Below, piece after piece: positions 31,647-41,726 of a stretch of 52,898 nt of DNA. The notes beneath the pieces were generated by a model. The model made no database searches and was not told the origin of the DNA. It was given only the letters and a program-made list of their open reading frames with translations. The first letter of the stretch is position 1. Every line of letters begins with the position of its first letter. This DNA comes from Photobacterium aphoticum (lineage in GTDB: Bacteria; Pseudomonadota; Gammaproteobacteria; Enterobacterales; Vibrionaceae), in NCBI RefSeq assembly GCF_001029435.1, contig NZ_LDOV01000028.1, forward strand, positions 1-52,898. The letters run 5' to 3'. Made by a program: the position numbers and the translations under genes.

Positions 31647-32687
31647 ATGACAGATAACGCTGTTGTATTGAATGAACACACAACGAACGAGCAGGCTCAG
31701 GCAGAAACACACCCAGCGTGCCGTTTCTCTATCGCCCCAATGCTCGACTGGACGGATCGCCATTGTCGTTATTTTCACCGTCTGCTGAGTGGTCACACGC
31801 AGTTGTACACAGAAATGGTGACAACCGGTGCGATTATTCACGGTAAAGGCGATTACCTGGCTTATAACGAAGAAGAACACCCATTGGTGTTGCAGCTAGG
31901 CGGTTCAAACCCGGCGGAATTGGCGCACTGTGCCAAGCTGGCGCAAGAGCGTGGCTATGATGAAGTGAATATCAACGTGGGTTGTCCGTCAGATCGCGTA
32001 CAGAACGGCCGTTTTGGTGCGTGCCTGATGGGTGAAGCCGAGTTGGTGGCACAAGGTGTGGCCGCGATGCGTGAAGTCGTGGACATTCCGGTTTCTGTGA
32101 AAACCCGCATCGGTATTGATGATCAAGATTCGTATGAATTTTTGACTGACTTTATTGGTATTGTGAGCGAGAAAGGTGGCTGTAAGGACTTTACCATTCA
32201 CGCCCGTAAAGCCTGGTTGAGTGGCCTGAGCCCGAAAGAAAACCGCGAGATCCCACCGCTGGATTACCCACGCGTGTACCAATTGAAGCGTGATTTCCCG
32301 CATTTGACCATGGCGATCAACGGTGGTGTGAAGACGATGGAAGAGATCGAAGCACACCTTCAGCACATGGATGGCGTAATGGTAGGCCGTGAAGCGTACC
32401 AGAACCCTTACTTGCTGGCTGAAATTGACCAGCGCCTGTTTGGTAGCAGCGATCCGGTGAAAAAACGCCGCGAAATCGTGGAAGCCATGTACCCGTACAT
32501 TGAGCGTCAGTTGGCTGAAGGTACATACCTAAACCACGTTACGCGTCATATGCTGGGCTTGTTCCAGAACATGCCGGGTGCGCGTCAGTGGCGTCGTCAC
32601 ATCAGTGAAAATGCCCACAAGCCTGGCTCGGGGATTGAAGTGCTTGAGCAAGCGCTCGCGAAAATTCCTGCGCATTTGGATGTTTAA
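31647..32687 (+). CDS. dusA: tRNA-dihydrouridine(20/20a) synthase DusA
   Basis: The product, 346 residues, is the FMN-dependent enzyme that reduces U20/U20a in tRNA. The FMN-binding start [16 protein letters not shown], the active-cysteine region [19 protein letters not shown] and the DusA segment [16 protein letters not shown] are clear. The start gives a slightly long N terminus of about 25 unconserved residues; GAGG lies seven bases before the ATG. The 5' end of dusA is a known prophage attachment site in other bacteria, but it is intact here. Confidence 0.96.
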   Translation: MTDNAVVLNEHTTNEQAQAETHPACRFSIAPMLDWTDRHCRYFHRLLSGHTQLYTEMVTTGAIIHGKGDYLAYNEEEHPLVLQLGGSNPAELAHCAKLAQERGYDEVNINVGCPSDRVQNGRFGACLMGEAELVAQGVAAMREVVDIPVSVKTRIGIDDQDSYEFLTDFIGIVSEKGGCKDFTIHARKAWLSGLSPKENREIPPLDYPRVYQLKRDFPHLTMAINGGVKTMEEIEAHLQHMDGVMVGREAYQNPYLLAEIDQRLFGSSDPVKKRREIVEAMYPYIERQLAEGTYLNHVTRHMLGLFQNMPGARQWRRHISENAHKPGSGIEVLEQALAKIPAHLDV

Positions 32688-32717
32688 CGCCCCTATCGCG
32701 TAAGCAGGCATGAAAGA

Positions 32718-32746
32718 GAAACGATGGTCACGGCCATCGTTTTTTT
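32718..32746 (+). terminator. Intrinsic terminator after dusA
   Basis: AAACGATGG pairs with CCATCGTTT around six bases, then a T run. Confidence 0.9.
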
Positions 32747-32782
32747 ATGCCTGTACTTTTGTCTCGGGCTGGCGGTTGGCAT

Positions 32783-32823
32783 ATTTCACCATAAGGTTGG
32801 TGAAATACACCAACTGACCTTAT
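32783..32823. promoter_or_regulatory. Overlapping inverted repeats upstream of pspG
   Basis: ATTTCACC (32783-32790) pairs with GGTGAAAT (32799-32806), while GTTGGTG (32796-32802) pairs with CACCAAC (32808-32814), further flanked by ATAAGG and CCTTAT. They lie about 80-120 bases before the sigma-54 promoter, the distance expected for enhancer sites of PspF. That role is inference from position. Confidence 0.5.
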
Positions 32824-32899
32824 GCGATGATACCGAACCTTGAGCGTGATCCTTGTCTAACTGATTGAAAATAAATAATCGCAACACAAATTGTCAGGT

Positions 32900-32915
32900 T
32901 GGTCTGATTTGTGCT
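32900..32915 (+). promoter_or_regulatory. Sigma-54 promoter of pspG
   Basis: TGGTCTG-ATTT-GTGCT matches the -24/-12 pattern TGGCACG-N4-TTGCW with correct spacing and the essential GG and GC. pspG is known to be sigma-54 and PspF dependent in enterobacteria. Confidence 0.65.
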
Positions 32916-32951
32916 TTGTTATGATCAGGATAAGAAAAAAGGAGAAATAAA

Positions 32952-33167
32952 ATGGTCGAATTACTGTTTTTGTTAGCGTTTGCCGGTGTCCTGTTTTTCA
33001 CCGGGATCAGCATTGTGGGTATGGCGTTGGCGGTGGCTGTCGGTTTTGTGGTGATGGCGGTCGCCGGCATGATCGGTATGGTCTTTAAACTGCTGCCATG
33101 GCTGATTTTGATTGCCGTGGTAGTGTGGATTTACCGTGACCGTAAAGGTGAGCGGCCACGTTACTAA
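32952..33167 (+). CDS. pspG: Phage shock protein G (envelope stress)
   Basis: The product, 71 residues, is a small inner-membrane protein of the phage-shock response. It is nearly all hydrophobic, with MVELLFLLAFAGVLFFTGIS and a second segment WLILIAVVVWIYR, and a short basic tail. GGAG lies seven bases before the start. Following dusA, as in E. coli and vibrios, and a sigma-54 promoter support the call. Confidence 0.9.
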   Translation: MVELLFLLAFAGVLFFTGISIVGMALAVAVGFVVMAVAGMIGMVFKLLPWLILIAVVVWIYRDRKGERPRY

Positions 33168-33274
33168 ACGATGATTTGTGTTGTCGCGGTGGCTTCTTTC
33201 TTTGCATCACAGTAAAACGTCAGTCGGGTGACGGGAATGGGTTCTCGTCACGACCGTAACGTGATGGAATGAAT

Positions 33275-33574
33275 ATGTTTTTTAGTATTGGTATTGAGTC
33301 ACCCAAAAGTGATAACGACGCGTATGGTATTGCTGTCCCGGCGTTGTGTGTAGGGCATTATGGGTGTTTCAGTGCCGCTGATAGTCTTGCTGATGTGACA
33401 CGCTGCGCGCAAGATGCGATCCGCAGCATACTCATGTGCATGGTTGACGATCGGTTCGATATTCGAGGTCTTGTTGATGCGGGAACCTTGGTTTATCAAA
33501 CACACGAAGATTACGCGCATTGTGATACTTGGTTAATGGTCGAGGTTGATTTATCGGGCTATCTGGCGGGATAA
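33275..33574 (+). CDS. Truncated HicB-like protein without a HicA partner
   Basis: The product, 99 residues, resembles the HicB antitoxin core: FFSIGIES, DAYGIAVPALC, GCFSAADSLADVTRCAQDAI and the later WLMVEVDLSGYL. The family's usual C-terminal DNA-binding part (ribbon-helix-helix or HTH, about 40-50 residues) is missing, and no frame after the stop continues it. No HicA-sized gene lies on either side; the upstream gap is only about 100 bases. The second ATG (33275) is chosen because GGA lies six bases before it. It may be a solitary regulator or a relic. Confidence 0.6.
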   Translation: MFFSIGIESPKSDNDAYGIAVPALCVGHYGCFSAADSLADVTRCAQDAIRSILMCMVDDRFDIRGLVDAGTLVYQTHEDYAHCDTWLMVEVDLSGYLAG

Positions 33575-33786
33575 AAAGGATGCACGCAGCAGCACTGGCG
33601 TTGGATGTATGTTGAGCTCGTTGTGTATCGCTGAACCGCGTGATCTCGCTTCACGATAGGGCGCTGTGAGCACGCAACATGTTGATAGAAGTATCTAATA
33701 CCTAATGGAAATGCGGCTTTCTTGAACAGCATCTGGTATAGTCTGCGCCGTTTATACATATACTAAGAAAAGAGCGGAGACTCGAA

Positions 33787-34428
33787 ATGAAAAAATTAGC
33801 GCTTTCTGCGGTAGCTGCCGCTGTTGCGTTATCAGCGGCGCTTCCAGCGCAAGCTGCTGTTCTTCTAGGGGTTAAAGCCGGTGCTGACGCATGGTTTAAC
33901 GACGCAAAAGTTAACGATAGCCGTGCGTTTAGCGACAGCAACACGTCAGGCTCTTACTACGTTGCACTAGAGCACTTCATTCCCCTGATCCCAAATGCGC
34001 GCATCCGTTACACTGACGTGGACAACGGCAATGTGTCATTCGGTCAGACTGACTTCACAGCTTACTACGAAATTCTGGATAACGACGCGATCGCACTGGA
34101 TCTCGGTGTGTCTCTGAGCCAGTTCAGCTCGGGTGAATTCAACGGTCAGTCGTTTGATGAGTGGCTACCAAGCCTGTACGGTAACGTAGAGCTGGGTATC
34201 CCAATGACGCCACTGTCTGTGTTTGGTGATCTGAACGTAGGTAGCTACGACGGTTCAAGCACGGTAGACGGCATGGCGGGTGTGAAGTGGAGCGTACCGC
34301 TTATCGCTTTGGATCTGAACATGCGCGCGGGCTACCGTGTGATGGATTACGATTTCGACTTCGTACGTAACAGTGCAGGTCAGTTCTACGCGGACGGTTG
34401 GTTCGCAGGTGTAGAACTGGATTTCTAA
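33787..34428 (+). CDS. Outer-membrane protein, TIGR04219-like
   Basis: The product, 213 residues, has a clear signal peptide (MKKLALSAVAAAVALSAALP, cleavage after AQA) and ends in the aromatic barrel signature GWFAGVELDF. Alternating strands and the layout LGVKAGADAWFND ... AGYRVMDYDFDF fit a small outer-membrane barrel family common in vibrios. No function is known. It has its own terminator, and CTA leucine codons suggest fair expression. Confidence 0.8.
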   Translation: MKKLALSAVAAAVALSAALPAQAAVLLGVKAGADAWFNDAKVNDSRAFSDSNTSGSYYVALEHFIPLIPNARIRYTDVDNGNVSFGQTDFTAYYEILDNDAIALDLGVSLSQFSSGEFNGQSFDEWLPSLYGNVELGIPMTPLSVFGDLNVGSYDGSSTVDGMAGVKWSVPLIALDLNMRAGYRVMDYDFDFVRNSAGQFYADGWFAGVELDF

Positions 34429-34462
34429 GCGCAATCGCGCGACAGAGACCGTTATTGATTAA

Positions 34463-34491
34463 GAAAAGCCACGCATGATCGTGGCTTTTTT
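34463..34491 (+). terminator. Intrinsic terminator after the outer-membrane protein gene
   Basis: AAAAGCCACG pairs with CGTGGCTTTT around a six-base loop, with a T run. Confidence 0.92.
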
Positions 34492-34554
34492 GTTGCCTGT
34501 TTTCTCGATTGTGTACCATTTTTATAGAAGGTTATGCAGTAAGGAAGTGGGCAT

Positions 34555-34788
34555 ATGACATTAACTGAATTGCAGCACCTCTACAGTACCAGCGAAATTG
34601 TGGAAGCCGTGATTGAGCCGTCGATTCAGGCCAATGGTTGGATCGTCGAATTTCGCCACCGTCGCGGGGGCTTTGTCCCGTTAACTGACGGTGCTGGTAG
34701 TGAAAAGTGTTATCACGACATCGACACGGCCACCGAGCGGGCCTTTGAAGTGGGCTTTCATCAAGTCCGGATTGCGGACACTTTCTGA
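34555..34788 (+). CDS. Small conserved-looking protein of unknown function
   Basis: The product, 77 residues, is soluble and mixed alpha/beta, with a motif-like segment GWIVEFRHRRGGFVPLTD and a charged helix DTATERAFEVGFHQVRIADTF. AAGGAAG lies upstream of the ATG. I do not recognise the family. It stands alone between the outer-membrane protein gene and cysJ, followed by a short GC hairpin. Confidence 0.65.
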   Translation: MTLTELQHLYSTSEIVEAVIEPSIQANGWIVEFRHRRGGFVPLTDGAGSEKCYHDIDTATERAFEVGFHQVRIADTF

Positions 34789-34805
34789 TCCCAACACCGT
34801 GTAAG

Positions 34806-34828
34806 GGCGGAAGGATCAGCCTTCCGCC
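34806..34828 (+). other. GC-rich hairpin after the 77-residue gene
   Basis: GGCGGAAGG pairs perfectly with CCTTCCGCC around a five-base loop, 18 bases past the stop codon. No T run follows, so it is at best a weak terminator; it also lies upstream of the cysJ promoter region. Confidence 0.5.
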
Positions 34829-34936
34829 GCCACGGTTATCCTTCCAAAAAGTTATAAAACATTCTTATCTATTCTTTCTTGTTATTTCCTTGAGTAGCTA
34901 ATCTAACCCTACGCAATGTATAGGGATCGTCGTGTC

Positions 34937-36754
34937 ATGTTACTAAAGGAACTTTCAGCCCTGGCCAGCCCGTTGAATGATCAAAAACTCGATCAGCTTC
35001 AGCAAGCCGCCAGCGAGCTTTCGCCACAGCAGCTGGCGTGGATCAGTGGATATTTTTGGGGACTCAGCCAAACCGCTGTTGCGGGTGAGGCACAGCCAGC
35101 CGGTCTGCCGGTTGCCGCTGTCGCCAGCCAGCCAGCCGGTAAGCTGACTATCATTTACGCCTCTCAAACCGGTAACGCCAAAGGGGTCGCACAGGCTCTG
35201 AAAGACGAGGCGGATGCGGCCGGTATTGCGGCCGAGCTGTTCTCGGCCGGTGATTACAAAGGCAAAAACCTCGCCAAAGAAACCCATGTCATTATCGTGG
35301 CCTCTACCCACGGTGAAGGGGAAGCCCCGGATGACGCTATCGAGCTGCATGAATTCTTACAATCGAAAAAAGCGCCGAAGCTGCCGAATCTGGAATATGC
35401 CGTGATTGGCCTAGGGGACTCGAGCTACGAGTTCTTCTGTCAAACTGCCAAAGACTTTGATACTTACCTAGCCAAGCTGGGTGCCAAGCCGATGCTGGAT
35501 CGTCTGGATTGTGATGTGGACTACGATGCTCCGGCGGCCACATGGCGTGCGCAGGCACTGGAAAAAGTGCAGGCAACATTGGTCAAAGCAGATGCCCAAG
35601 TGGTGCAACTGCCCGTCGGCCAAGCCGCTGCCGCGCCGTCTGCATTCAACAAGCAAAATCCGTTTGAAGCTTCGCTGCTGGTGAGCCAGAAAATTACCGG
35701 GCGCAACTCCGGCAAAGACGTGCGTCATGTGGAAATTGACTTAGAAGGCTCAGGCCTGACTTACCAGCCGGGTGATGCGCTGGGCGTGTGGTACAGCAAC
35801 GATGCAGAGTTGGCAGCGGCGATCATCGCCAAAGTCGGGCTGAATGAGGATGACACGGTTGAGGTGGACGGCCAGTCGGTTTCGTTAATACAGGCGCTCA
35901 TCAATGACTATGAAATCACAGCGGCGAACCCGCAGTTGGTGACGCGTTATGCCGAACTGTCAGGCAGTAAGAAGCTGGCCAAGCTGGTGGAAGACAAAGA
36001 CAAGTTGCGTGAGTATGCCGCCAATACTCAAGTGATTGATGTACTCGGTGAGAAGAAAACCGTCTTGGATGCTGCGCAACTGGTCGGCCTGCTACGCCGC
36101 TTAACGCCACGCCTGTATTCCATCGCATCGAGCCAGGAAGAAGTGGGTGAAGAAGTGCACCTGACAGTGGGCTTGGTGGAATACGCCAAAGGGGAAGAAA
36201 CCCGTCAGGGAGGCGCGTCCAGCTACTTAGCGCAGCGTCTGGAAGAAGGCGACAGCGTGAAGGTGTTCGTGGAAACCAACAACCACTTCAAGCTGCCGGC
36301 CGATGACAATACGCCAGTGATTATGATTGGTCCGGGCACCGGTATTGCGCCGTTCCGTGCCTTCGTGCAGGAGCGTGATAACCGCGACGCGGCGGGCAAG
36401 AACTGGTTGTTTTTTGGTGACCGTACCTTTACCGAAGATTTCCTCTATCAGGTGGAATGGCAGAAATACCTCAAGAGCGGCATTGTGAACCGCTTGGATG
36501 TGGCCTTTAGCCGCGATCAGGTTGAGAAAGTGTACGTGCAGCACCGCTTGCTCGAGCATGGTGCCGAAGTGTGGCAGTGGCTGCAAGACGGCGCGCATGT
36601 GTATGTGTGTGGGGATGCCAACCGCATGGCCAAGGATGTTCATGATGCCCTGTTGACCATTGCCGAGCAGCAAGGCCAGCAAACCCGTGAGCAGGCGGAG
36701 CAATATTTGAATGATCTGCGTAAGAGCAAGCGTTATCAAAAGGATGTGTACTAA
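34937..36754 (+). CDS. cysJ: Sulfite reductase (NADPH) flavoprotein alpha subunit CysJ
   Basis: The product, 605 residues, passes electrons from NADPH through FAD and FMN to CysI. A flavodoxin domain ([27 protein letters not shown]), an FAD domain (RLYSIASSQ) and an NADPH domain ([17 protein letters not shown]) are in order, ending SKRYQKDVY. The ATG at 34937 with AGGGA upstream is chosen over one at 34916 that lacks a ribosome site. Its stop overlaps the cysI start as TAATG. Confidence 0.97.
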   Translation: MLLKELSALASPLNDQKLDQLQQAASELSPQQLAWISGYFWGLSQTAVAGEAQPAGLPVAAVASQPAGKLTIIYASQTGNAKGVAQALKDEADAAGIAAELFSAGDYKGKNLAKETHVIIVASTHGEGEAPDDAIELHEFLQSKKAPKLPNLEYAVIGLGDSSYEFFCQTAKDFDTYLAKLGAKPMLDRLDCDVDYDAPAATWRAQALEKVQATLVKADAQVVQLPVGQAAAAPSAFNKQNPFEASLLVSQKITGRNSGKDVRHVEIDLEGSGLTYQPGDALGVWYSNDAELAAAIIAKVGLNEDDTVEVDGQSVSLIQALINDYEITAANPQLVTRYAELSGSKKLAKLVEDKDKLREYAANTQVIDVLGEKKTVLDAAQLVGLLRRLTPRLYSIASSQEEVGEEVHLTVGLVEYAKGEETRQGGASSYLAQRLEEGDSVKVFVETNNHFKLPADDNTPVIMIGPGTGIAPFRAFVQERDNRDAAGKNWLFFGDRTFTEDFLYQVEWQKYLKSGIVNRLDVAFSRDQVEKVYVQHRLLEHGAEVWQWLQDGAHVYVCGDANRMAKDVHDALLTIAEQQGQQTREQAEQYLNDLRKSKRYQKDVY

Positions 36755-38445
36755 TGAGCGAACAAAAATTATCAGATAACGAACGTCTCAAGCGCGAAAG
36801 TAACTTCTTACGTGGCACCATTGAAACCGATCTGAGCGATCAGATCACCGGTGGCTTTACTGCGGATAACTTTCAGTTGATCCGTTTCCACGGCATGTAC
36901 CAGCAGGATGACCGTGATATCCGCGCCGAGCGTGCTAAGCAGAAACTGGAACCGCTGCATAATGTCATGCTGCGGGCCCGTATGCCGGGCGGGGTGATCA
37001 CACCGACCCAGTGGCTGGCTATCGACAAGTTTGCCGAAGCGCACACCCTGTACGGCAGCATCCGTTTGACCACACGCCAGACGTTCCAGTTTCACGGTGT
37101 GCTGAAGCCAAACATTAAGTTGATGCATCAGACCCTTAACCAGATCGGCATCGATTCCATCGCCACAGCAGGGGATGTGAACCGAAACGTATTGTGTACC
37201 ACCAATCCGGTTGAGTCTGAACTGCATCAGGAAGCCTACGAGTGGGCGAAAAAGATCAGTGAGCACCTGTTGCCGAAAACCCGTGCGTATGCCGAGATCT
37301 GGCTGGATGGGGAAAAGCTGGAAACCACCGATGAAGAGCCGATTTTAGGCAGCACCTACCTGCCGCGTAAGTTCAAAACCACGGTGGTGATCCCGCCGCA
37401 AAATGATGTGGATGTGCATGCCAACGATCTGAACTTTGTCGCGATTGCCGAAGAGGGCAAGTTAGTCGGCTTTAATGTGCTGGTGGGCGGCGGATTGGCC
37501 ATGACCCACGGGGACAAATCCACGTACCCACGCCGTGCCGATGATTTTGGTTTTGTGCCATTGGAGAAAACACTGGACGTGGCTGCCGCCGTGGTCACCA
37601 CGCAGCGCGACTGGGGTAACCGTTCTAACCGTAAGAACGCGAAAACCAAGTACACCCTGGATCGTGTCGGCAGTGATGTGTTTAAAGCGGAAGTGGAAAA
37701 ACGTGCCGGTATCGCCTTTGCGCCAAGCCGCCCGTATGAATTTACCGATCGCGGCGACCGTATTGGCTGGGTAGAAGGTATTGATGGTAAACACCATTTG
37801 GCCTTGTTCATCGAAAATGGCCGTTTGTTGGATTACCCGGGTAAACCGCTTAAAACCGGTGTGGCAGAAATCGCCAAAATTCATCAGGGTGATTTCCGTA
37901 TGACGGCCAATCAGAATTTGATCGTCGCAGGCGTGCCAACGGCAGAAAAAGCAAGGATCGAAAAGATCGCGCGCGATCATGGTCTGATCGACGACGGTGT
38001 CAGTGAGCAGCGTAAAAACTCCATGGCGTGTGTGTCGTTGCCGACCTGTCCGTTGGCGATGGCGGAAGCGGAGCGCTTTTTGCCTTCTTTTGTTACCGAT
38101 GTGGAGCAGATCTTGGAAAAACACGGGTTACCGAAAGACGACAACATCATTTTGCGTATCACGGGCTGTCCGAACGGGTGTGGTCGCGCCATGTTGGCGG
38201 AAATCGGCTTAGTAGGTAAGGCGCCGGGGCGTTATAACTTCCATCTGGGCGGCAACCGTAACGGCACCCGCGTGCCAAAGATGTACCGAGAAAACATTAC
38301 CGTTGATCAAATCCTCGAAGACATTGATCAGCTCGTCGCGCGCTGGGCCAATGAACGGGAAGACGGTGAAGGGTTCGGTGATTTCACCATTCGAGCTGGC
38401 ATCATTGCGCCGGTCGAAGTCTCAAAGAGGGATTTCTATGCCTGA
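36754..38445 (+). CDS. cysI: Sulfite reductase hemoprotein beta subunit CysI
   Basis: The product, 563 residues, reduces sulfite to sulfide at a siroheme coupled to a 4Fe-4S cluster. The cluster cysteines lie in [17 protein letters not shown] and [22 protein letters not shown] is the siroheme/sulfite-binding segment. Siroheme would come from CysG, encoded further along the window. The end overlaps cysH by eight bases. Confidence 0.97.
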   Translation: MSEQKLSDNERLKRESNFLRGTIETDLSDQITGGFTADNFQLIRFHGMYQQDDRDIRAERAKQKLEPLHNVMLRARMPGGVITPTQWLAIDKFAEAHTLYGSIRLTTRQTFQFHGVLKPNIKLMHQTLNQIGIDSIATAGDVNRNVLCTTNPVESELHQEAYEWAKKISEHLLPKTRAYAEIWLDGEKLETTDEEPILGSTYLPRKFKTTVVIPPQNDVDVHANDLNFVAIAEEGKLVGFNVLVGGGLAMTHGDKSTYPRRADDFGFVPLEKTLDVAAAVVTTQRDWGNRSNRKNAKTKYTLDRVGSDVFKAEVEKRAGIAFAPSRPYEFTDRGDRIGWVEGIDGKHHLALFIENGRLLDYPGKPLKTGVAEIAKIHQGDFRMTANQNLIVAGVPTAEKARIEKIARDHGLIDDGVSEQRKNSMACVSLPTCPLAMAEAERFLPSFVTDVEQILEKHGLPKDDNIILRITGCPNGCGRAMLAEIGLVGKAPGRYNFHLGGNRNGTRVPKMYRENITVDQILEDIDQLVARWANEREDGEGFGDFTIRAGIIAPVEVSKRDFYA

Positions 38446-39199
38446 TGTGAACTTTTCACAGTTATTACAGCAAAGTAAAGTCGACCAAATACTGCAACTG
38501 GCGGCCATCAATGCCGAGTTAGAAGCCATGACGGCGCAACAACGGGTCGCATGGGCGCTGGAGCACCTGCCGGGGCAGTTTGCGCTGGCGTCGAGTTTTG
38601 GTATTCAATCGGCCGTCATGCTGCATCTGGTCACCCAAGTACAACCGTCGATCCCGGTGATTGTGACCGACACCGGTTATCTGTTTCCGGAAACCTATCA
38701 GTTCATAGATAGCCTGACCAAACAGCTTAATTTGAACCTGCACGTGTACCGTGCCGAGCAAAGTGCAGCCTGGCAGGAAGCCCGTTTTGGCCAACTGTGG
38801 ACGCAGGGGCTGGAGGGGATCAAACAGTATAATCGTATCAACAAGGTTGAGCCGATGCGTCGTGCCTTGGATGAATTGCAGGTCAGCTCTTGGTTTTCAG
38901 GGTTGCGCCGTGAGCAGTCAGACACTCGAGCCTCACTGCCGGTACTGGCGATTCAAAATGGGTTGTTTAAGTTCTTGCCGCTCATTGACTGGACCAATCA
39001 GGATATTGAGCAGTACCTGTCGGCCCATCAGTTGCCGTACCACCCGCTCAAAGCGGAAGGGTACTTATCAGTAGGTGATACCCATACCACGAAGAAGTGG
39101 GAGCCGGGGATGAAAGAAGCCGATACGCGCTTTTTTGGTTTAAAGCGTGAATGTGGCCTGCATGAAGACGATGTGGAAGCGGACGGCTCTGGGATTTGA
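38438..39199 (+). CDS. cysH: Phosphoadenylyl-sulfate reductase CysH
   Basis: The product, 253 residues, reduces PAPS to sulfite with thioredoxin. It has [16 protein letters not shown], the [16 protein letters not shown] loop and the catalytic cysteine in [10 protein letters not shown]. The paired CC motifs of the iron-sulfur APS reductases are absent, so it should use PAPS, agreeing with cysC in the window. The start [10 protein letters not shown] lies in the end of cysI; a longer frame back to 38303 is inside cysI and unlikely. Confidence 0.96.
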   Translation: MPDVNFSQLLQQSKVDQILQLAAINAELEAMTAQQRVAWALEHLPGQFALASSFGIQSAVMLHLVTQVQPSIPVIVTDTGYLFPETYQFIDSLTKQLNLNLHVYRAEQSAAWQEARFGQLWTQGLEGIKQYNRINKVEPMRRALDELQVSSWFSGLRREQSDTRASLPVLAIQNGLFKFLPLIDWTNQDIEQYLSAHQLPYHPLKAEGYLSVGDTHTTKKWEPGMKEADTRFFGLKRECGLHEDDVEADGSGI

Positions 39200-39280
39200 T
39201 CGTACTTATCGCCTCTGAGCAGATGTTAACTAGACAGTGATGAACACTGACGGTTAATTTGTATCGAAGGGTAGAGTGGT

Positions 39281-39318
39281 AAAAAAGCCTTACTGTATGG
39301 CCAGTAAGGCTTTTTTTT
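39281..39318. terminator. Bidirectional terminator after cysH
   Basis: AAAAAAGCCTTACT pairs with AGTAAGGCTTTTTT around an eight-base loop. It can also serve the convergent DUF2780 gene. Confidence 0.92.
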
Positions 39319-39400
39319 ATGTGTTTTCTTTTGTCAGTAACGGATTTTAACCTGTGTCTGACAGAACAATCTGGCTGTGGCAGTAATGTGCTGCGCGTGA

Positions 39401-39910
39401 TTATTCTGCGTCAGGGGCGGGCACACCTTCACCTTGTGGTTGCATCCAGACTTTACCGAGGCTGTCGAGCAGACCGGCACTGGCCCCTTGATCGCCCAAA
39501 AATTGCATCACGAGCGGTACAAACTGAGTCACCATGCTGGCATCCATCCCCAAGGCGGAGAAGATTTGGTTGATGGTATCCATATTGCCGAGCAGGGCAC
39601 CCAGACCGGCTGGCAGGCTATCGGTTAAGGCTTCCGCGCCAGGGATCATCTTGGCCAGTTCAGTGGCTTGTTCTCCACCCAGTTGGCTCGAGGCGATAGA
39701 CAGCAGCGCCCCGGCACCGCCAGCGGCTTGTTCCGGAGAAATCCCGAGCTGTTGGGTGAGCACATCGGTCAGCGGGTTGTTAAGAGCCGCTTCGACCTTT
39801 TCTTCCTCACCGCCGCCCCCGAACAGATCCGACAGGCTAAAGGCTGAAGCGGTTGTAGGAATGATCAGGCTAAAGATAATCAGTAATGTGGACCAGAATG
39901 AACGTGTCAT
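39401..39910 (-). CDS. DUF2780 exported protein
   Basis: The product, 169 residues, has a signal peptide ending near TTASA, then an acidic, Gly/Ala-rich helical region with LTQQLGISPEQAAGGAGALLSIA and MVTQFVPLVMQFLGDQG. This matches the DUF2780 family, whose function is unknown. AAGGAGG lies six bases before the ATG; an adjacent GTG is also possible. It is a single gene convergent with cysJIH. Confidence 0.78.
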   Translation of the reverse strand: MTRSFWSTLLIIFSLIIPTTASAFSLSDLFGGGGEEEKVEAALNNPLTDVLTQQLGISPEQAAGGAGALLSIASSQLGGEQATELAKMIPGAEALTDSLPAGLGALLGNMDTINQIFSALGMDASMVTQFVPLVMQFLGDQGASAGLLDSLGKVWMQPQGEGVPAPDAE

Positions 39911-40091
39911 CACTGTCCTCCTTGTGATGGAATAAACGGAATAGGACTCATCTTGCTGTAGTAAGACTAGTCAGGAATGTGGCTAGGATACCAAATTAAA
40001 ATGCAAAAAAATGATGAAGGTGTAAATAGGGGAAATCGCAGGTGTAAACTTGGGTAGGATAGGGAAAGCGTGTCTGACTGGGGGCAGAAAG

Positions 40092-40117
40092 AAAAAACGG
40101 CACCGAAGCGCCGTTTT
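40092..40117 (-). terminator. Intrinsic terminator of fklB
   Basis: On the minus strand AACGGC and GCCGTT pair, followed by a T run, 18 bases after the fklB stop codon. Confidence 0.85.
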
Positions 40118-40135
40118 GTCGATAAGTCGAATGAC

Positions 40136-40756
40136 TTACAGGATGTCTAGAAGCTCAACTTCAAACACAAGTGCTGCATATGGAGGGATCGCTGCACCTG
40201 CGCCGCGCTCACCGTATGCAAGGTCTTGAGGAATGTACAGTTTCCACTTAGAACCCACAGGCATCATTTGTAGGGCTTCAACCCAACCTTTGATTACGCC
40301 AGTCACTGGGAACTCAGCTGGCTGGCCGCGAGATACAGAGCTGTCGAATACAGTACCGTCAGTTAGCTCACCGTGGTAGTGAACACGTACTTGCTTGTCT
40401 GCAGTTGGGATTTCACCGTTGCCTTCAACCAGTACTTCGTACTGTAGGCCAGATTCGGTTACTGTTACTTCAGGACGTTGTGCGTTATCGTTTAGGAACG
40501 CTTCGCCTTCTGCAGCCGCTGCTTTAGCTTGTTCTTGACGTGCCGCTTCTGCTTGAGTATGTAGTTCACGCAGTGCGTTGTTGATGTCATCAACTTCGAT
40601 TTCTGGCATTTCGCCAGCTAGAGAAGTTGCGATACCTTTAGCGATAGCAGCTACGTTTAGACCTTCTAGGCCGCTTTGTGCTAGCTGCTGGCCCATTTGT
40701 AGGCCGATACCGTAGCTTGCTTTAGTTTCTACTGTATCCAATTTTACGTCAGACAT
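40136..40756 (-). CDS. fklB: FKBP-type peptidyl-prolyl isomerase FklB
   Basis: The product, 206 residues, speeds proline isomerisation in protein folding. An N-terminal helical dimerisation domain ([16 protein letters not shown]) is followed by an FKBP domain with [31 protein letters not shown] and [12 protein letters not shown]. Length equals E. coli FklB. The chosen start [10 protein letters not shown] removes 56 unconserved upstream residues. CTA leucine codons suggest high expression. Confidence 0.94.
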   Translation of the reverse strand: MSDVKLDTVETKASYGIGLQMGQQLAQSGLEGLNVAAIAKGIATSLAGEMPEIEVDDINNALRELHTQAEAARQEQAKAAAAEGEAFLNDNAQRPEVTVTESGLQYEVLVEGNGEIPTADKQVRVHYHGELTDGTVFDSSVSRGQPAEFPVTGVIKGWVEALQMMPVGSKWKLYIPQDLAYGERGAGAAIPPYAALVFEVELLDIL

Positions 40757-40878
40757 GGTGTCATCTCTTTGGTAGAGTGAATAAAGCAAGCAGGATAACA
40801 GTTTCTCCCCCCGAGGGTAAACCATTGTAACAAGCTGTCGATTGATAGCGTGATTTGGAAAGCGCTGGAGAGTTGAGT

Positions 40879-41613
40879 ATGGGACAGGCCAAACGCCGTT
40901 CAAAGAAGCAAAGTGAGTTCTCATGGCCCCGTATTGCCTTGGATAAAGCCGTCTTGGGCAGAATGAAAGCCGCGTGTCTGGAAAAAGTCGCGCCTGTCAG
41001 GTCGCGCTGGCAGGGGTTACCGACCTTTCACCGCCGCGCGCTGATGGTCTTGGTGCCGGTGATGGTGATTGTCGCACTGTTACCGAGTGAGCCGCCGGCC
41101 TTGCCCGATGACGGTCCGATTCGTCGTGAGCTTACTCTGGATATCAATACCCGCCCTGAGCCTGTGGCGGCAGGTGATCGAATGATGGGGGAGCGTCAAG
41201 AGCCGGCCTCGCCTGAGCGTCCTATTCGTTTACCGCGTGAGTCACGCGTGATCCCGCTGGTGGATGTGAGCGATGAAGTCGCCGCCAAACCGGCACCACA
41301 GGTGAAACCGCAACCGAAGCCTGTGCGTCAGGAGGCGACGCAAAGCAAAGACTGGCAGCGTTACCAGGTGAAGTCCGGTGAAACGCTGGCCAATATCTTC
41401 CGGGATAAATCCCTGCCGCTGTCCGATTTGTACGCCGTGGCGGCGATTGAAGGCCAAGACAAACCGCTTAGCCAGATCAAACCGGGACAGTGGTTGTTGT
41501 ACCGTCAGGCGGGTGATGGCCAGCTGCAAGCCTTGCTGATTGAAGGTAAAGACGGGGAGTCGGTAGGATTCTCGCGCAATGCAGAAGGGAAGTTTGTCCG
41601 TACCCGTCAGTAA
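40879..41613 (+). CDS. OapA-like LysM membrane protein
   Basis: The product, 244 residues, has a basic cytoplasmic N terminus ([19 protein letters not shown]), one membrane segment ([16 protein letters not shown]), a Pro-rich periplasmic linker and a C-terminal LysM-like/OapA domain ([26 protein letters not shown]). OapA-family proteins bind cell-wall glycan or septal material. It is divergent from fklB, as in vibrios. The ATG at 40879 is chosen because the upstream part overlaps the fklB leader. Confidence 0.85.
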   Translation: MGQAKRRSKKQSEFSWPRIALDKAVLGRMKAACLEKVAPVRSRWQGLPTFHRRALMVLVPVMVIVALLPSEPPALPDDGPIRRELTLDINTRPEPVAAGDRMMGERQEPASPERPIRLPRESRVIPLVDVSDEVAAKPAPQVKPQPKPVRQEATQSKDWQRYQVKSGETLANIFRDKSLPLSDLYAVAAIEGQDKPLSQIKPGQWLLYRQAGDGQLQALLIEGKDGESVGFSRNAEGKFVRTRQ

Positions 41614-41672
41614 ATCCTGTCTTAAACAGTCGTGAGGATCTCGTCCCGATACAGGACGACTGACCATGAATG

Positions 41673-41703
41673 AAAAAGCCACCTTGTCCGGTGGCTTTTT
41701 TTG
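41673..41703. terminator. Bidirectional terminator between the OapA-like gene and elaA
   Basis: AAAAAGCCACC pairs with GGTGGCTTTTT around a six-base loop. A separate small TCGTCC/GGACGA hairpin lies just before it at 41641-41659. Confidence 0.9.
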
Positions 41704-41726
41704 TATCTATTGTCCGTGCTTGCCGA

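Noticed and set aside
31640..31720. Prophage attachment at the 5' end of dusA
   Set aside because: dusA is intact and no integrase or phage gene lies next to it; the known hotspot role was considered only because of the AT-rich gap upstream.
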